The notes under the pieces are model-generated. The model was not told the DNA's origin. It did not search any database and saw nothing but the letters and a program-made list of their open reading frames with translations. A DNA stretch of 64,000 bases, from contig NC_088301.1 of NCBI RefSeq assembly GCF_032854445.1, positions 41,535,116 through 41,599,115 of the forward strand. Direction: 5' to 3'. Below are positions 48,601 through 61,400 of this stretch, in pieces (the first letter of the stretch is position 1; every line of letters starts with the position of its first letter). Both the position numbers and the translations under genes were made by a program. The stretch comes from Liolophura sinensis (taxonomy: Eukaryota > Mollusca > Polyplacophora > Chitonida > Chitonidae).

Positions 48601-49499
48601 CTGCGGGCTTTGATTGGTGGCGATAATGCAGTCAATATACATCTGACTGAGGCATTGCTCCAAACTGTAGTTCGTGGCAATAGTATATGCACTGGTTACT
48701 GAGGCGTTGAGGTAGACTTTAGTTCGTGGCGATAGTGTAACGTATATACATGTTAATGAGGCATTGCTGCAAACTGTAGGTTGTGGCGATAGTATGTGCA
48801 CTGGTTACTGAGGCGTTCCTGGAGGTTTTAACAGACATTTGTTACTGAGGCATTGCTTTCTGTATGTTGTTCGTAGCCAGTATATATACTTGTTAATAAG
48901 GCGTTGTTGTACGCCGTTTTTTAGTGGCGGTATAGTGTATGTACGGATATCTGATACACTGTTGGCTGTTGTTGCTGGCGGCAGTGTCTATACCAGGTGT
49001 GTGTGGCGTTGCTTCTTGGTTATTATTACTACCGGTACCGGTAATGTCCGTGCTCATGTATGGGGCGTTGTTCTGGCTATTATTACTACTGGCAATGTCT
49101 ATACTGATATCTGAGGTGTTGACAGTTGTTGATAGCACTAGCGTCTGTACTGGTGCTTGAGGCGCTGCTATTGACTGTTACCATGGTTATGTAACTGTTT
49201 GTGATGGTTTCTATACTGGTGTCTGGGATGTTGTGGTCGGCTGTTGTTGATGTATTATGCGATATCCAGGTATCAGGACTTGCAGGCGTTGTATTGTTTG
49301 GGTGGTCCTTGTACTTGTATCAGGCGATGGTATATGGAGGTATTGACTTTATTGGTTTCAAGTACTACCGCGTTGTTGTAGGCACTTGTCGGTGGCGGTA
49401 GTGTCAGCACTGATACTATATATCTTGGCTGTTACTGGTGGTAGTTATTATGCTGGTATCTGAGGGACTAATCCTGGGAGATGTTTGTCGCCATAGTTT
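48600..49499. repeat. Diverged ~54-bp monomers flanking the array, reaching the Shisa-like gene's last exon
   Basis: Single monomers with GAGGC(G/A)TTG..TTCGTGGCGATAGTRTATGY-type blocks become steadily less alike rightwards. Read on the minus strand several keep an open frame with a recurring motif, for example NTSVTSTYTIATNQSLQ, NTSDISIDIASSNNSQ and GIDTAASNNSQ. The 3' UTR of the minus-strand gene at 49500 lies in this zone; AATAAA on the minus strand is at 49353-49348. Confidence 0.75.
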
Positions 49500-52400
49500 C
49501 TATACTGGTGGCAGAGTAGTTGCTGTTTGGCTGTAATTGATTGGAGTAACATCCACTATGGTGTTTGGTGAATGGTTCGTTGGGCGATTCAATTCAGGAG
49601 GAAGTGGTACTGAATCACCAGTGGTCGGAGTATGTGGATTTCCAGAGCGTAGTGGTGCACCGTTAGTACTTCCCTCAGATGTAGCTTGACACCAAGCAGG
49701 AACTGAAACATACGAAAGTGTACATGTAAGGGCATGAATTAGATTAAGCTGCGCACATCTATAAACATCAAGGAGGTAGTGTGTGATCATTGCTTACAAC
49801 CTTGTGTACTGGTACATTATTACTTTTTAGCGATTTAGCTTCCCCGAATTGTTCATATGTGTGTTTAAGTTTGAGATGAAAGATGACCTGATGTTATTAC
49901 AGTTGTATAATGCTGCTGTCAATGCCTTGGTAGATCTCATTTCGAATCACATTTCTCTCTACATAATCGACAACTCTATGGCCCACAGGCATTTGGCGGA
50001 TAAAGTATATAGAAATTACGTTTACTTCCATGGTGATTTCTTCTGACTTGACTATTTTTTCTTATTTGTAATAAAACGGTAAGAGCAGAGTTTAAAATGT
50101 GATAACGGCAAACTGTAACTTCTTTTGCTGGCCTAAGTTTCTCCAAAAAGTGTCTCTGATTTATTATTCTGTGTAATTTCGCTCAACACGGGACTAGGGG
50201 CTGTATATTTATCGTACTGAAAAAGATAGCCATTTTGATTATTAATTTAAAATTTTGCATGGTACACAACTTCGATACTGACTTAATTCATTCGCCTAGA
50301 ACATTAATTTACGTCTTCCCATCATCACTGAAACCTCTTGCCTCCTTATTTATGCACGAATTCGTCCTAATTTTTTACCTTATATACTTTTCTAGTTCTC
50401 GTTGGTAGTTTTGTTGAATTTGTTTTGGAAATTCTCCTATCATCCATTTTGGTTGACGGATGTTATACCAATGTATGTTTTGATGGCTAGATTTTGATAT
50501 TCTTTTTTAAGGCCATGTGAATACAATATTGGGTGGTTCACCTGAAGCAGTATGTCTATTCTGATTCCCGGTCCAGATATGTATCAATGGAGGAGCCCGT
50601 CTCCCTTTCGACGCATTGTAAAGGGTCAACTTCACCGTGCAGCAAACAGTGATTGTGATGATAAGAGTGAGCAAAACAATGGAGGAGACAACCGCCACGG
50701 CAATGACCCAAACGCTGAAACATATATACGTAAAACATGAAATCTGGAACGTGAGTTTTCGTGTCGATCATACACCTGGAACGTTTTTGACTATTTATTG
50801 ATTATTTTGTTTGGTGTTTTATACCGTTCTCAAGAATATTTCACTTATACGACGGCGGCAAGCATTATGGTGTGAGGAAACCGGGCAGAGCCAAGGGGAA
50901 ACCCACGACCATCTATAGGTTCCTGTCAGACCTTCCCAAGTACGGCAGGAGATTTTACGGCAGTATAGGACTCAAGTGCGATAATGGGAAAGAAAACAAC
51001 AGTAACATCTCTACCTGTCCACACATGAAATAAAGACAATGTTTACAAACCCAAACAATCCATATTGTGTCAGAAGTTTATCACCGATAGAACTGATCCA
51101 GGTAAATCGAATGCTCAGATACTCAAAACAGAAACAGCCGGCTCGAACTTTTGTCCGGAAGATTCAGACTTGAGGCTATACGATAGGCGGAAAATAAGGC
51201 ACTACCTGAGATACGACGACCTACAAATGACCGTCTTGCACGCAAATAGTTATTATTTCTAAAACTCATTTTGACTGTATTACTCGTCATATATATTTTT
51301 ACAAAGCGTAAACAATATTTTTCCCCTTTTCTCAAAGACCAAAGTCCGAACAGCGAATTAAATTCCTTCTGATAATATACAAAGTCACAAAAGGGGGCAG
51401 TCGGACTATAGAAATCTACGCTGGAAGTTTTTACTCACCATAAGTCAAACAATCAGCTGTTGGAGTTGCGCGATTCAAATTTGATAATGCAGTGGAGTAG
51501 TTCTTATTTCAGAATCTTAGCTGACTGCCTCTCTTTGCATCAATCTGTCCTAAATTCGTACTTTCTTAGTTCTTTGGTGTTGAATGATTTTGTTTTGGAA
51601 ACTGGTCATGTGATTGTTTTCCCAAAACATCCATTTTGATGAAACTGGAAGATCTGGATTCACCAGAGAAAATTATGTTGGGGTCCAAGATAATTGGCCA
51701 CTGGCAATACTGTTTGCTTTGTGGTGGTGTTAGAAAGCTGATAGATGGGCGACTGTGGCTGTTCAGTTAACTTGGATCGCGACTTAATTCTCTCTTGGTC
51801 CGACGTAGCCCAAATGGCCTAATAACCGTGTTCTACGACAATATGAAAGTATAACACCAACAACAGAAGAAAAACAACAGTGACCGGTAGGAACATGAAG
51901 GGTTAAACAAACTTATGTAAGTCTCCTGATACCTTCTTCCTTTCAGGACATCTTACACCCATCTAACAAAATGGATCTAATCGTGTACCACCCATTGGTT
52001 GGCTGATTATGTCGGAGTCCCAGATAGTTCCACCAGTGGAAAGCTTACATGCATCTATTTGTGCCCCTTGACAAGAAACAAGTACCTTTTCCATTGGCTG
52101 AGTAAGTCGGACCGCCTGATAGCAAGGAAAGTTCGAGTTAATTATTGTTATTATTATTATTTTTTTTTTTTTGGAAGGCGAAAAAATTTGCATGTACTTG
52201 GGAGATAAATATCGATTTTTTTTTTTTTTTTTGAAAGTTAAAAAAAATTTGTTTTCTGACGTCCCTTTTACGGCTCCGTAATGTCATACCATAACGAGAT
52301 TGTGTAATGAAGTAGTATTGCATGTTGTGTAGGGTTTGTTGAGGCCTCCGTGGCCGAGATAGCGCTGTGCAATGACCCAGAAGCCTCTCACCAATATGTA

Positions 52401-53169
52401 GTCGTTGTGAGGTCAGCTTCACGTCATGCTGGCTTCCTTCCGGCCGAATGTGTGAAGACGCACCAGCAACGTGAGGATGGTTGTGGGTTTCCCCAAGCTT
52501 CTGCCCCGTTTTTTCCCACTACAATGCTGGTCGCCCTCTTATAAGTGAAATATTTTAAACGTCTCTCATATCCCCTTGAGACTATACCGGATAGAAACAA
52601 AAAATGCCGTGGTCTTACATGAAATCGTCCTCGTCCCAGCAGCAGTATTCATAACCCGGGTCACCACAGCATTCGGTGCATTCTGTAGGTTCATAGCGAA
52701 TAGTGTAATTGACGGTGTAGTAGTCGATGTAGTTGAAATAGCAAAGTACAGACTCCACACTACCGACTGAAACGAGACATAATGACAAATTGTAATGCAG
52801 GAATTATAGATTATATCGTTAAAGTTGATGTGCTGTTCTTTCAACGAAGAGTGTAAAATAGCACGAATACAGTATAAAGTCGCGTATATTTTGGAGACGG
52901 AATGGTTGACTTCAGTCTATATGAAAACACTAACCATAAAAAAAAATGTATAAAGATAACCTTAATGTGACGTGTTGATTTATTATTTGTATCTATTTAT
53001 TTTTTATATTATATATTTTTTATATTTATTTCTAATGTAATCATCTAACATGTTACATCAGACGTGAGCCTCTAATTGTTATGAACACGGCCTCTTTTTT
53101 CGTATACATACCCTTGCAGAGCAAAAGAGTTAATGTTGTTACTATCCAGAGGAATCTATCAGCCGCCAT
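49500..53169 (-). CDS. Shisa/CYYR1-like type-I membrane protein (STMC6 superfamily), four exons, complete
   Basis: Minus-strand exons 53169-53112, 52766-52619, 50714-50542 and 49702-49500 join in phases 1, 2, 1 to give 193 residues and TAG. Exon 1 encodes the signal peptide (MAADRFLWIVTTLTLLLC). Exon 2 encodes the ectodomain, with cysteines 28, 49, 52, 53, 61 and 62 (C-x20-C-x2-CC-x7-CC) among many Tyr residues and an acidic WDEDDF end. Six ectodomain cysteines with two CC pairs directly before one TM helix is the signature of the Shisa/CYYR1/STMC6 group of membrane adaptors. Exon 3 encodes the TM helix (about 70-94, VVSSIVLLTLIITITVCC) and a basic juxtamembrane stretch. Exon 4 encodes a Thr/Pro/Asn-rich tail (NYSQTATTLPPV) that merges with the neighbouring tandem repeat. 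The start has a good context (CGTCATGG). It is divergent to the paralogue at 55432. Binding partner and function are unknown. Confidence 0.85.
50791..50955 (-). mobile_element. SINE (family 1), truncated, intron 2 of the minus-strand Shisa-like gene
   Basis: Tail-side part only: GTTTGGTGTTTTATACCGTT, AGAATATTTCACTTATACGA, GGAAACCGGGCAGAGCC, ending soon after CAGACCTTCCCAAGTACGGC. The tRNA-like head is absent. Confidence 0.8.
52341..52560 (+). mobile_element. SINE (family 1), head and body, tail missing
   Basis: Begins with the tRNA-like head GGCCTCCGTGGCCGAGATAG and continues through CAATGACCCAGAAGCCTCTC and the body to ATAAGTGAAATATTTTAA, where it stops before the usual GTACGGCGTAAAACACC tail. 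A T-rich tract lies to its left. Confidence 0.8.
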
Positions 53170-55431
53170 GACGTTCACTTACATGTATACTGAAGTGAAT
53201 TGTCTGATTTTCTTGTTCATTTAAGGTTGTAAAGTCACTCAGTGCGAAGGACGATATGGTCTACTGCGTCACACATGACCGTATTTCAACACGCTAGTCA
53301 CCTTTCATAATGCGGTGTGATAATCAGCTTGCAATGCGTGTCGTTGACAACAACATATACATGCAAGACCTTGCTCACTGGCGACCAAAATGCACAATCA
53401 ATACATGCATACACGGATAACAACCGGGCGTTAGACCATTAGTAGTACTTCTCCTTTAGTAAGTTATCGTAAAGACACACTCTCTCACAAAAAGTCATTG
53501 CACTCAATTTAAGGTGAAAAAATTGGCAAAAATTTATGTTTACAACAGCTTTCTTAACTTTTTTCCTTGAGAAGAAGTAAGGACAATAATTTATGTTTAC
53601 AACAGCTTTCTTAACTTTTAACTAAAGACTAAAATTAAAGTTATGTAATATAACCCACTACCGCAAAAAGGTGTATATTATAAGTACAACTGTAATGCAG
53701 AAAATGCGAATTAGGCTGGAGTAGAACCCATCTCTTCCGACCACAAATCGATATCCAAGGAGGCCATATGTTCGAGTCCAGCTAGCGTTTGCCGGGCGTA
53801 CACCTTTGCGTCATGAAAATTGCTATGTACCTGGCTTTGGAGCTTTTCCCGAGGCTCGTTCTCCTCAACATCGTCGCCGTGTTTGTATCAGCTTCAAGCA
53901 ATACAATTAAAAAGGGGTGTGTAGTTCAACACATACATACACCAGGCCATCCCAAGGCAATCAGAACCATTTGGACGTCAAGCACGTCCATTAACATATG
54001 GCCGGACGAGATGGCTAGCTTAACTATACGGATGAAATATAGTATTTATTCTTCGCACAATTTTCGTAGAAATCATATCCGAGCAACACTTTACTGGCAT
54101 AAAATGTGTTTTGATCAATTTAATAACAATAAGCCTATAGAACAGGCACATATTTTTGAACAATCTGATTCATAGTGCAAGGGACGTAACTCTTACTTGA
54201 ACACAGTATCACTGATTCGATTTTAATGGGCATTGAGTGGATAGGGAAGTTCATACAATGTTTGTGGACAAGCCTCTTAATTGTGTTTAAACCTTCGCTC
54301 ATACATACAGATAAGAGTCGGTCAGAAATCGAATTAATTGTGTGCAAGTAATCTTTGTCTTACGTCTTCATGGAGCAATATATACATGTATATGTAACTA
54401 TAGGTCGACTAATGTGGAAATGTTTGGTAGTCGTACCATATATTCTCCTCACGGTAAGGCATCCCCCCAAAACCAAGCAGAAATAAGGAAACAAGTTTGT
54501 TTATGCAAGTTGGAAAGGGTTATCGACAATGAGACAGGCTTGCATGAGCCTGTCTTTTCAATGGACAGTTTTGACAGCAATCCAGTTTGAATATTTTCCG
54601 TCACAAATCGTGAAGCTATTTCATAACCCAGGCTGTTGCCACTCGGAGGTATTATAATGTGTTGTGTATTATTGATTCCCTGTTAGAAACTGGCAAAGGC
54701 GCTTTGAATAAAGCTCATGAACCCTTACAACATGTGTATGAGTGGACCATGCGTGTACTTGCGTATAGCAGCATGGAGCATTTAATACACTACACGATCT
54801 GTGACTCCCGTTCACAAAATATATTCTTTCGTAGACGTCTTTATTGAACACACACTGCTTATAAGCTATTCGGTATTCATATACATTTACGTCAGTGAAT
54901 CCATGAGGTAGTTCTGAACTTTTTACATATATAATTCTTGGCTATTTCAGTTGACACCATGGGCGTGGCGATTGGTCCAGACCCATGTCACTGGGGAATG
55001 TTACATAAAGTTGAAAGAATACACCAGCATGATGTCCTTGAAAGACCTCATTATAACCATGCCCGTAACACGACTGAAGTAACTACTGCATATAGGTTAA
55101 CTGAATTTCAAGAAATAAAATTTTTATATCATGAATAAGACACACATCTGCGACTATCGTAGGCACAAATGCTTCAGCTTGTACGCTTATGGTTGTACAA
55201 TTATATGTGTACACAAGTACAACACGACTTCAGTATTCAAAGGACGACTGTGACTGGTTTCATGATTTACTTTCTGTTTGCCCTCACACAAAGTCCAGGT
55301 GAATAGCAGCAATCACATGTGCACGCTTTGACGTCACCAGTAGGCGGTTGTTGGCCGGTACCCAGTGTAGTGTGTGCGTGTTTACCTAAGCGCGACTAGC
55401 AAGACGGAAACAAGTGGACAGAGCGAGAAGT
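53170..55431. promoter_or_regulatory. Shared upstream region of the divergent Shisa-like genes
   Basis: The start codons of the minus-strand gene (53169) and the plus-strand gene (55432) face away from each other across 2.26 kb, so their promoters lie here. A plus-strand open frame at 53789-54175 (128 codons, hydrophobic N-terminus from 53810) is no longer than chance frames elsewhere in this AT-rich window and is not called. A duplicated 32-bp segment lies inside. Confidence 0.4.
53531..53619 (+). repeat. Pair of 32-bp direct repeats
   Basis: AATTTATGTTTACAACAGCT followed by TTCTTAACTTTT occurs at 53531-53562 and again at 53588-53619, identical except at the end, with 25 bases between. It lies in the intergenic region between the two divergent Shisa-like genes. 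Confidence 0.8.
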
Positions 55432-58400
55432 ATGACCACCATGGCAAATCTCGTGAGCCAGATGACCCTTGTCTTACTGAGTCTGCTGATTAAAGGTGGG
55501 TGCACTTATATCACAGTTACAGAGATGTTGGAAGACAGAATCCACCTTTTTAACCTAAAGTATACAAGCCTTCGAACAAACTTGAATCACTGAACCGTAC
55601 AGTATACCACACTTGACAACGTATAACAACACGCATAAATGCTGTGGGCTGTGTATAGGCCTTAAAAAAGTACCCACATACATACACATATATAGCTGAA
55701 CGTTAAAGTTCAACAGCATCTCAAAGGTAAATGAGATTAGATTTAGGTTCGGTTATCAAAAAATCGCACTTTAATATCGAAAGTATTTGCTTTAGTTTAT
55801 CCCTGACATGGTTAACTAATAATCAAATAAGCTGTAAGTAAGACTGGAACTTTAACACTATATATTCAGCTGACTGGGACGCGCTTGGTATGATTTTGTG
55901 CCGCATAAAGTGAACTATAACGCCCACCGGTCCTAATAATATGATGTATACTCCGGTGTGATTAAGAGAACAGTGTATGTTTATCAAGTTAAAAAATAGG
56001 TCAGTGTTCAATTTTTTTACACTGCGGAGATATACATTGCTTGGTGGATCTGGCCAAGGCTGGATTCGTGATCAATTCTCGTCTATAGCCCAGCAACCTG
56101 GTATGCAAGATTTCAGTGGTTGGCTTTTAGCCTACAGCTTTTGTACGTTATATATACATGTGTTGTGGGACAAATGTATAGGACGGGGGTTAGGGGTGGA
56201 GTTGTTATGCAAATGTTGCGTCGAAGTCATTTTAGTGTGTATATTAGTACGTGTAAGCTTATTCTTTCTAATTTATCTGTTATTAAATAGGGCTTTTACA
56301 CGTGGTTAATTCCCTTAGTATGCTCCTACATGAAAAACCACAAATAAAGCTACACAAGGAAAAACAGCTTGACCTCAGGAAGTATATGGAACGTAGTAAA
56401 TATTTCTTTTTAGTCTGTAGAAGATTTACTTTAGCTAATGCTCACAGTCGAATCCATTTAAGCTAATATAAACAGTCGCCCCAAACGCAAGTATCATCAT
56501 TGGTTAACTCGATTTATGTTGGCACAAAAATCCGCACGTGAGAATGGTCAGTAGATTCAAACTTCCTCAATTTTGTACGTATTCTCTTATATCAGCCAAA
56601 ACGTACGTATACCCTGTCTTTTTTAGGAATGGACGCTGACCAAGGTGTCAACCCGAAGTAAAATGTGATACAGCAGAACTAAACAGATTTCATTCAAAGC
56701 GATTTAGTGTCAAAATCACTTTATACCTACAAGTGCGACATTTGTGCAAAGGCATATCCAACGCGATTGGGCGATTTTTCATGGTTCATGAAAATATAAC
56801 ACCTAGAATGATGAATATGTCATTTATTCGTCAAAGTGAAGTTAAGAAGTAGTTAACATTTATAAGCCGAATGAGCACGAGGGATGGTTGGAGAAGGTAA
56901 TACTGACTGGCAACTGCTGGACAATCTTATCATGTGAAGCAGAGTCCCCAAAATATATATGGCTGAAAATATAGTGTGTGATAGAATATTTTCAGTCAGA
57001 TTAAAATGTCCTTGGCGACATTTTCGGTGTGTTTGTTGGTGGTAGAAATTTTCAAGCTCATATGCAGAAAGATTTGCCTTGACCTGTTTGCCTCAAATTC
57101 AGAAAAGTTTTGTTTCAATATGCTGCAGATGGAGAGAAGTCAACAATAATTTTTAAAAAGTGAGCGTCCATTTCATTGGGTATAAGCTTTCTTCGCTTTC
57201 CAAAAAAATGATGTAGTATGAACATTTGGTCACTTGGTGAAAGAAATACCGGCGAATGTTAAGATAAAATATAGAATAAGCAGTTCCGCTATCTGCTATG
57301 TAATCAGTAGAACCCGGTGTAAACTCCACTATAAAATGAAGTACTCTATTTTCTACGTAATACTGTGAATTCGTCCTCTGTAAGAAAGGCATGGAAGGCA
57401 AGAAGCAGCATCGACCCCAACTGAGGTAAATTTCACTGGTGACATGTCTATCGTCACCAACATTGGTAAATTGGTAGACGATCTACTGTAAATCTTCAAT
57501 CTTTTCAACCTGTAAAGCACTTTTTCCAGAAAAGGATGCGAAAAATGATTTGTTTGTGTCACTGAAGATGCAAACTTCATAAAACTGCGCAGATTATTTC
57601 TCTTAACCCTATAGTTCTCTTAGAATGTTTCATAATATTGGTCCCCGTGGTGGATGAAAGGTTGAAGAATTAGGGTAAATTCTTGACGAAGTTTAAGCTT
57701 CCTCATATACTTCGGTCCTTTTGAACCATGGGTTTGTCGGATCTTTTTGATCTGAAAATTTCAGGACAGATGTGTATAGTGATGAGGTGAAATGGGAAAT
57801 CATTCCACGATAAGATAGTAATGTTGCCGAAGGATGGAAAGAACCGAGTATTGGTTACAGTGTGTAGATAAGGGGTGAGACAGAAATAGCTTTACAGACA
57901 GCCATGGTGGCAGATGCTGGGCCTCCTGGAAACGGAATCGAGACAGTTTGGCAGATATCACATTGTTATCGCTTGTGCTTGGCTTGAAGTAAATGAGATA
58001 TGTAAGAGTTGGCATTAGCAGATCCCGTAGACATTTCATTTTACTTTTACACCTATTATGTTTAATGGTATGATGTCAACAAGGGCTGTGAGATCGTTAG
58101 ATCGTGAGTGTTTTGTGTGGCGATTTCAATGAAGGTCACAAGTTACTGCAAACACTAGCTCGTCAAGGTTAATCTATCCAAGGCCTCCATCATTTCTCTT
58201 GTAAATAAAAAATATTGACGAAGTGTCCAGAATCTCGATATACAAAGTGGCCACCAAACTAAGTGACTTAAAAGTCCCAAAACTATTAAAGGTAATATCC
58301 GTGAGAATTTTGACGCCAAATTTCAAAGAGTTGCGATTGCAGTTTTCTACAAAAACTACCAAAAGCACTGTTCGAAAACAAAACTTTTTTATATTCCAAG

Positions 58401-61400
58401 CATGGACTATAGGGTTCCATGCAGCTTCGACAATAGAACCACAATAGAAGCAAAACGGCACATATTAATAGAAAGTCCCGAAACTAGACCTGTAACTTGC
58501 CAGGGTGAAGGCATGTATCATGTTTCAGTCAGTATGATGAACCATTTTAGATCAGACAAATTGTTTAAAACCAAAAGTATCGGAATAATTGTATCCAACA
58601 TTTTGTCCAAAGACGGCGAAACGGCCAGAAACTCGAATATGACCTGTTATATGTCATGGTGAAACCATGTATCAATTTTTCCTTGATCCATTTCGAAACA
58701 GGTCACGAATATAAGTTGGATGGTACCTAAGTTGAAATATTTGGACAGGCTTCTGGTAAAGTTTAGAGTTTAGAGTTTAGAGAAGACGAAAACTTTTTGG
58801 CGAACTGGGAGATCTGGGTTTCTGCCAAAAGCGTCTATCCTGCCAGAATTATCTTGCTCAGTGCATTTTCTTTGACTGTTCGTCTAGTAGGATGAACGTT
58901 ATACACGGTGGCATTGGATTTCAGAACACGTGACAACCACTTTGTGTTTCAAACAGGAAGTGTTTTATTAGATCTCACGTCATAAAGAGGTTTGTACTTT
59001 AAGTGTTACTAAACAGTTACTTCTCCAGTTGCCAACTATTACAATGAATATCATGTTCAAGAATATTCTGCATGAATTCTCCCTCACTTTTAAGTGCCTT
59101 ATAAGGCTGTGACCATGGGTGCTGAGCAGCAGAGGTTGGGCTAACGGGTTTTATTCTAACTGTCCATTTTAAATGCTTAAATAGTAGCAACTTATATGCC
59201 CCCCCCCCGCACCATGGATTAAGCAGAATTGTCCCCTAGCACCATGGATTAAGCAGAATTTTCCCATAGCACCATAGATTAAACAGAATTAGGGAAATAA
59301 AATGCAGAAATGTTAATGCCTATAATTACTCAAAATGCTGTATTGTCATCACATTTAACATATAATAAAATTAAAGCAATTCAAAAGGATCGGGGGGGGG
59401 GGGGGCAGGAATTGTCAGGCACGTTCAGCGTTTCACATTCATTCGTGATAACTGTTGGCTTTTGATAGTGATCTGGAAACGTGTATTCCCAGATAAACCA
59501 CATAATCCTACATAATACTGCTTGTGGATTAAGCGTCCGTTGTCCCTTCGGATTGTTTTCATGTGATTGTTTATTACATGGGATGACAACACAGTCTTTG
59601 AGTATTTATGGACCAGTGACGTCTAATAAATTGCGACAGACAGTATTGTACTTTTTTAAAACTCAGTTATGCTTTAAGATACAGTTAGAATAAAACCCTA
59701 TAACTGGGGTAAATTGACAAGGCTGCATTCCAGCGGTAACGAGCGAAAAATTGTTAACTGCCTCATGGTCATCTCAGTTCTGGCTTATTCTGTCTGCTGT
59801 GGTCTGTTACGTTTGTTACATTTCAGGGGTTAAAATTTTTCGTCATTCAATCGTTCTTCAGAGCTCAAAAAAAATGATGACCTTAATTTAAGAGGACTTT
59901 GCATTATGCCAACAATAACCATTATGATGGCTGGTGAAGGACATTCTTGATCAGTGTGACTTGCCAGAAAATATTCCTGCACAAGACATTCCGTAATGAC
60001 TGATTTCCAGGTCGAATGCTTATATAGTGTCTCTGTCGCGCTTTGATTGCAACTATTCTTAAAAGTTCCACGCTGTATGATGTAGTAACCATGGACGCTT
60101 ATATCACTCCAAGCCCGGGGGTTAAGCGAAATTCAGCTATCATTCAGCTATGACGCAGATCGCCCTGGGATCTTGAACGCTCTGTCCATATTTATCAGTA
60201 AACAGTGGTACTCACTGCAGAATTCAAGAAACTTAGAGAGGGGGCGTTTGATGGAATATCCTCGGCAAAAGCCGCACACAACTAGCCTATAGTGTTGATT
60301 TGTTTTAGAACTTTCTGAACTTTGGACATTGTTTTTTTAAACGTCCCATGTTCTAAAAGTTTTGCGTGTATCAGAACTGAAAATATTCTTCACAAATCAC
60401 GCACTATGTATATAACGACCTGGTCATGCTTCAGTCTCTATGTGGTGTCTTCACGGTTTATAACCTATACTTGGAATCATATTTGAAAAGTTGAGTACCC
60501 TATGTGGTTGAAGTCTATTTAATAGTAAGTTGACGAACGTGCGTATCCATTGCATCATGATCTATGTTCAACTTTCCAAAAAAAAAAAAAAAAAAAACAA
60601 ACAAGAAAAACACTTATTTCATCCTGTAGGTATATATAAAGGAAACTTTGTTGTTTACCAGAAATTAAAATAGGAACAGTCATGCATGCGCCCTTTCTGG
60701 AAAAGTGTACTTAAATCACAAGTGAAAAGACTACTTGCATGCGTTAACGGAAGACTTGTTTGAGCAGTTTTATGAATCACTGACCTACATAGTCCTATCC
60801 CGTGACAACGAGAAAAACAGTCGTGAATGTATACAGACCTTACAACCAATGGCTCTTTCGCAATACCTAGGTGTTCATATACATGGCAGTACCGTAGAGC
60901 AGACAAAGAAGATTTCAACCCTTTACAATATATGAAAATGACCCGTTGGTCTAATGAAAGATGGACCCCGAAAAAATAGGATTATACGTGCGAAAGTCTT
61001 TCCTCCTGCATATTTGACTTTCATTATTTTCGCGAAAATTATAGCCTTATGAAACGGTATGGAGAGAATTTAGCTTCCAGAAGAAGGTTTGAGGATGGTC
61101 TGGAATAAGTATCGATTTCCTTAGTTCCCTTTAATTACATTTTGAAAAACTATCATATTGCCATGTACAAGTTTATAATCTTTAGGAATTAAGTTGCAAA
61201 TTTCAGCCTGTTTGGTATAGCCTTGTTTTAGGGACTGTGATTCTTCTAACTTTATGTGAGATTGGGGATATTTAACAAAAGTATGATCATATGGATGCAA
61301 CGGCATATTACACTGACTTGGCTATATTGCGACACGTATTTTGTGCAACATTTCATTAATCAGCACAAGAGGGCAGCTTATTTAAGTCATGCTGTGTTAT

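Noticed and set aside
46510-48702. Repeated 77-codon frames (MYWLLRCCCRMLFVAILWPV type) on the plus strand of the array
   Set aside because: They are produced by the 109-bp unit shifting frame each period. There is no start context, splice site or codon bias to support coding on the plus strand.
53789-54175. 128-codon plus-strand frame with hydrophobic N-terminus, as a new secreted protein
   Set aside because: Length is within chance for this window, no donor or polyadenylation signal fits, and the sequence resembles no family I know.
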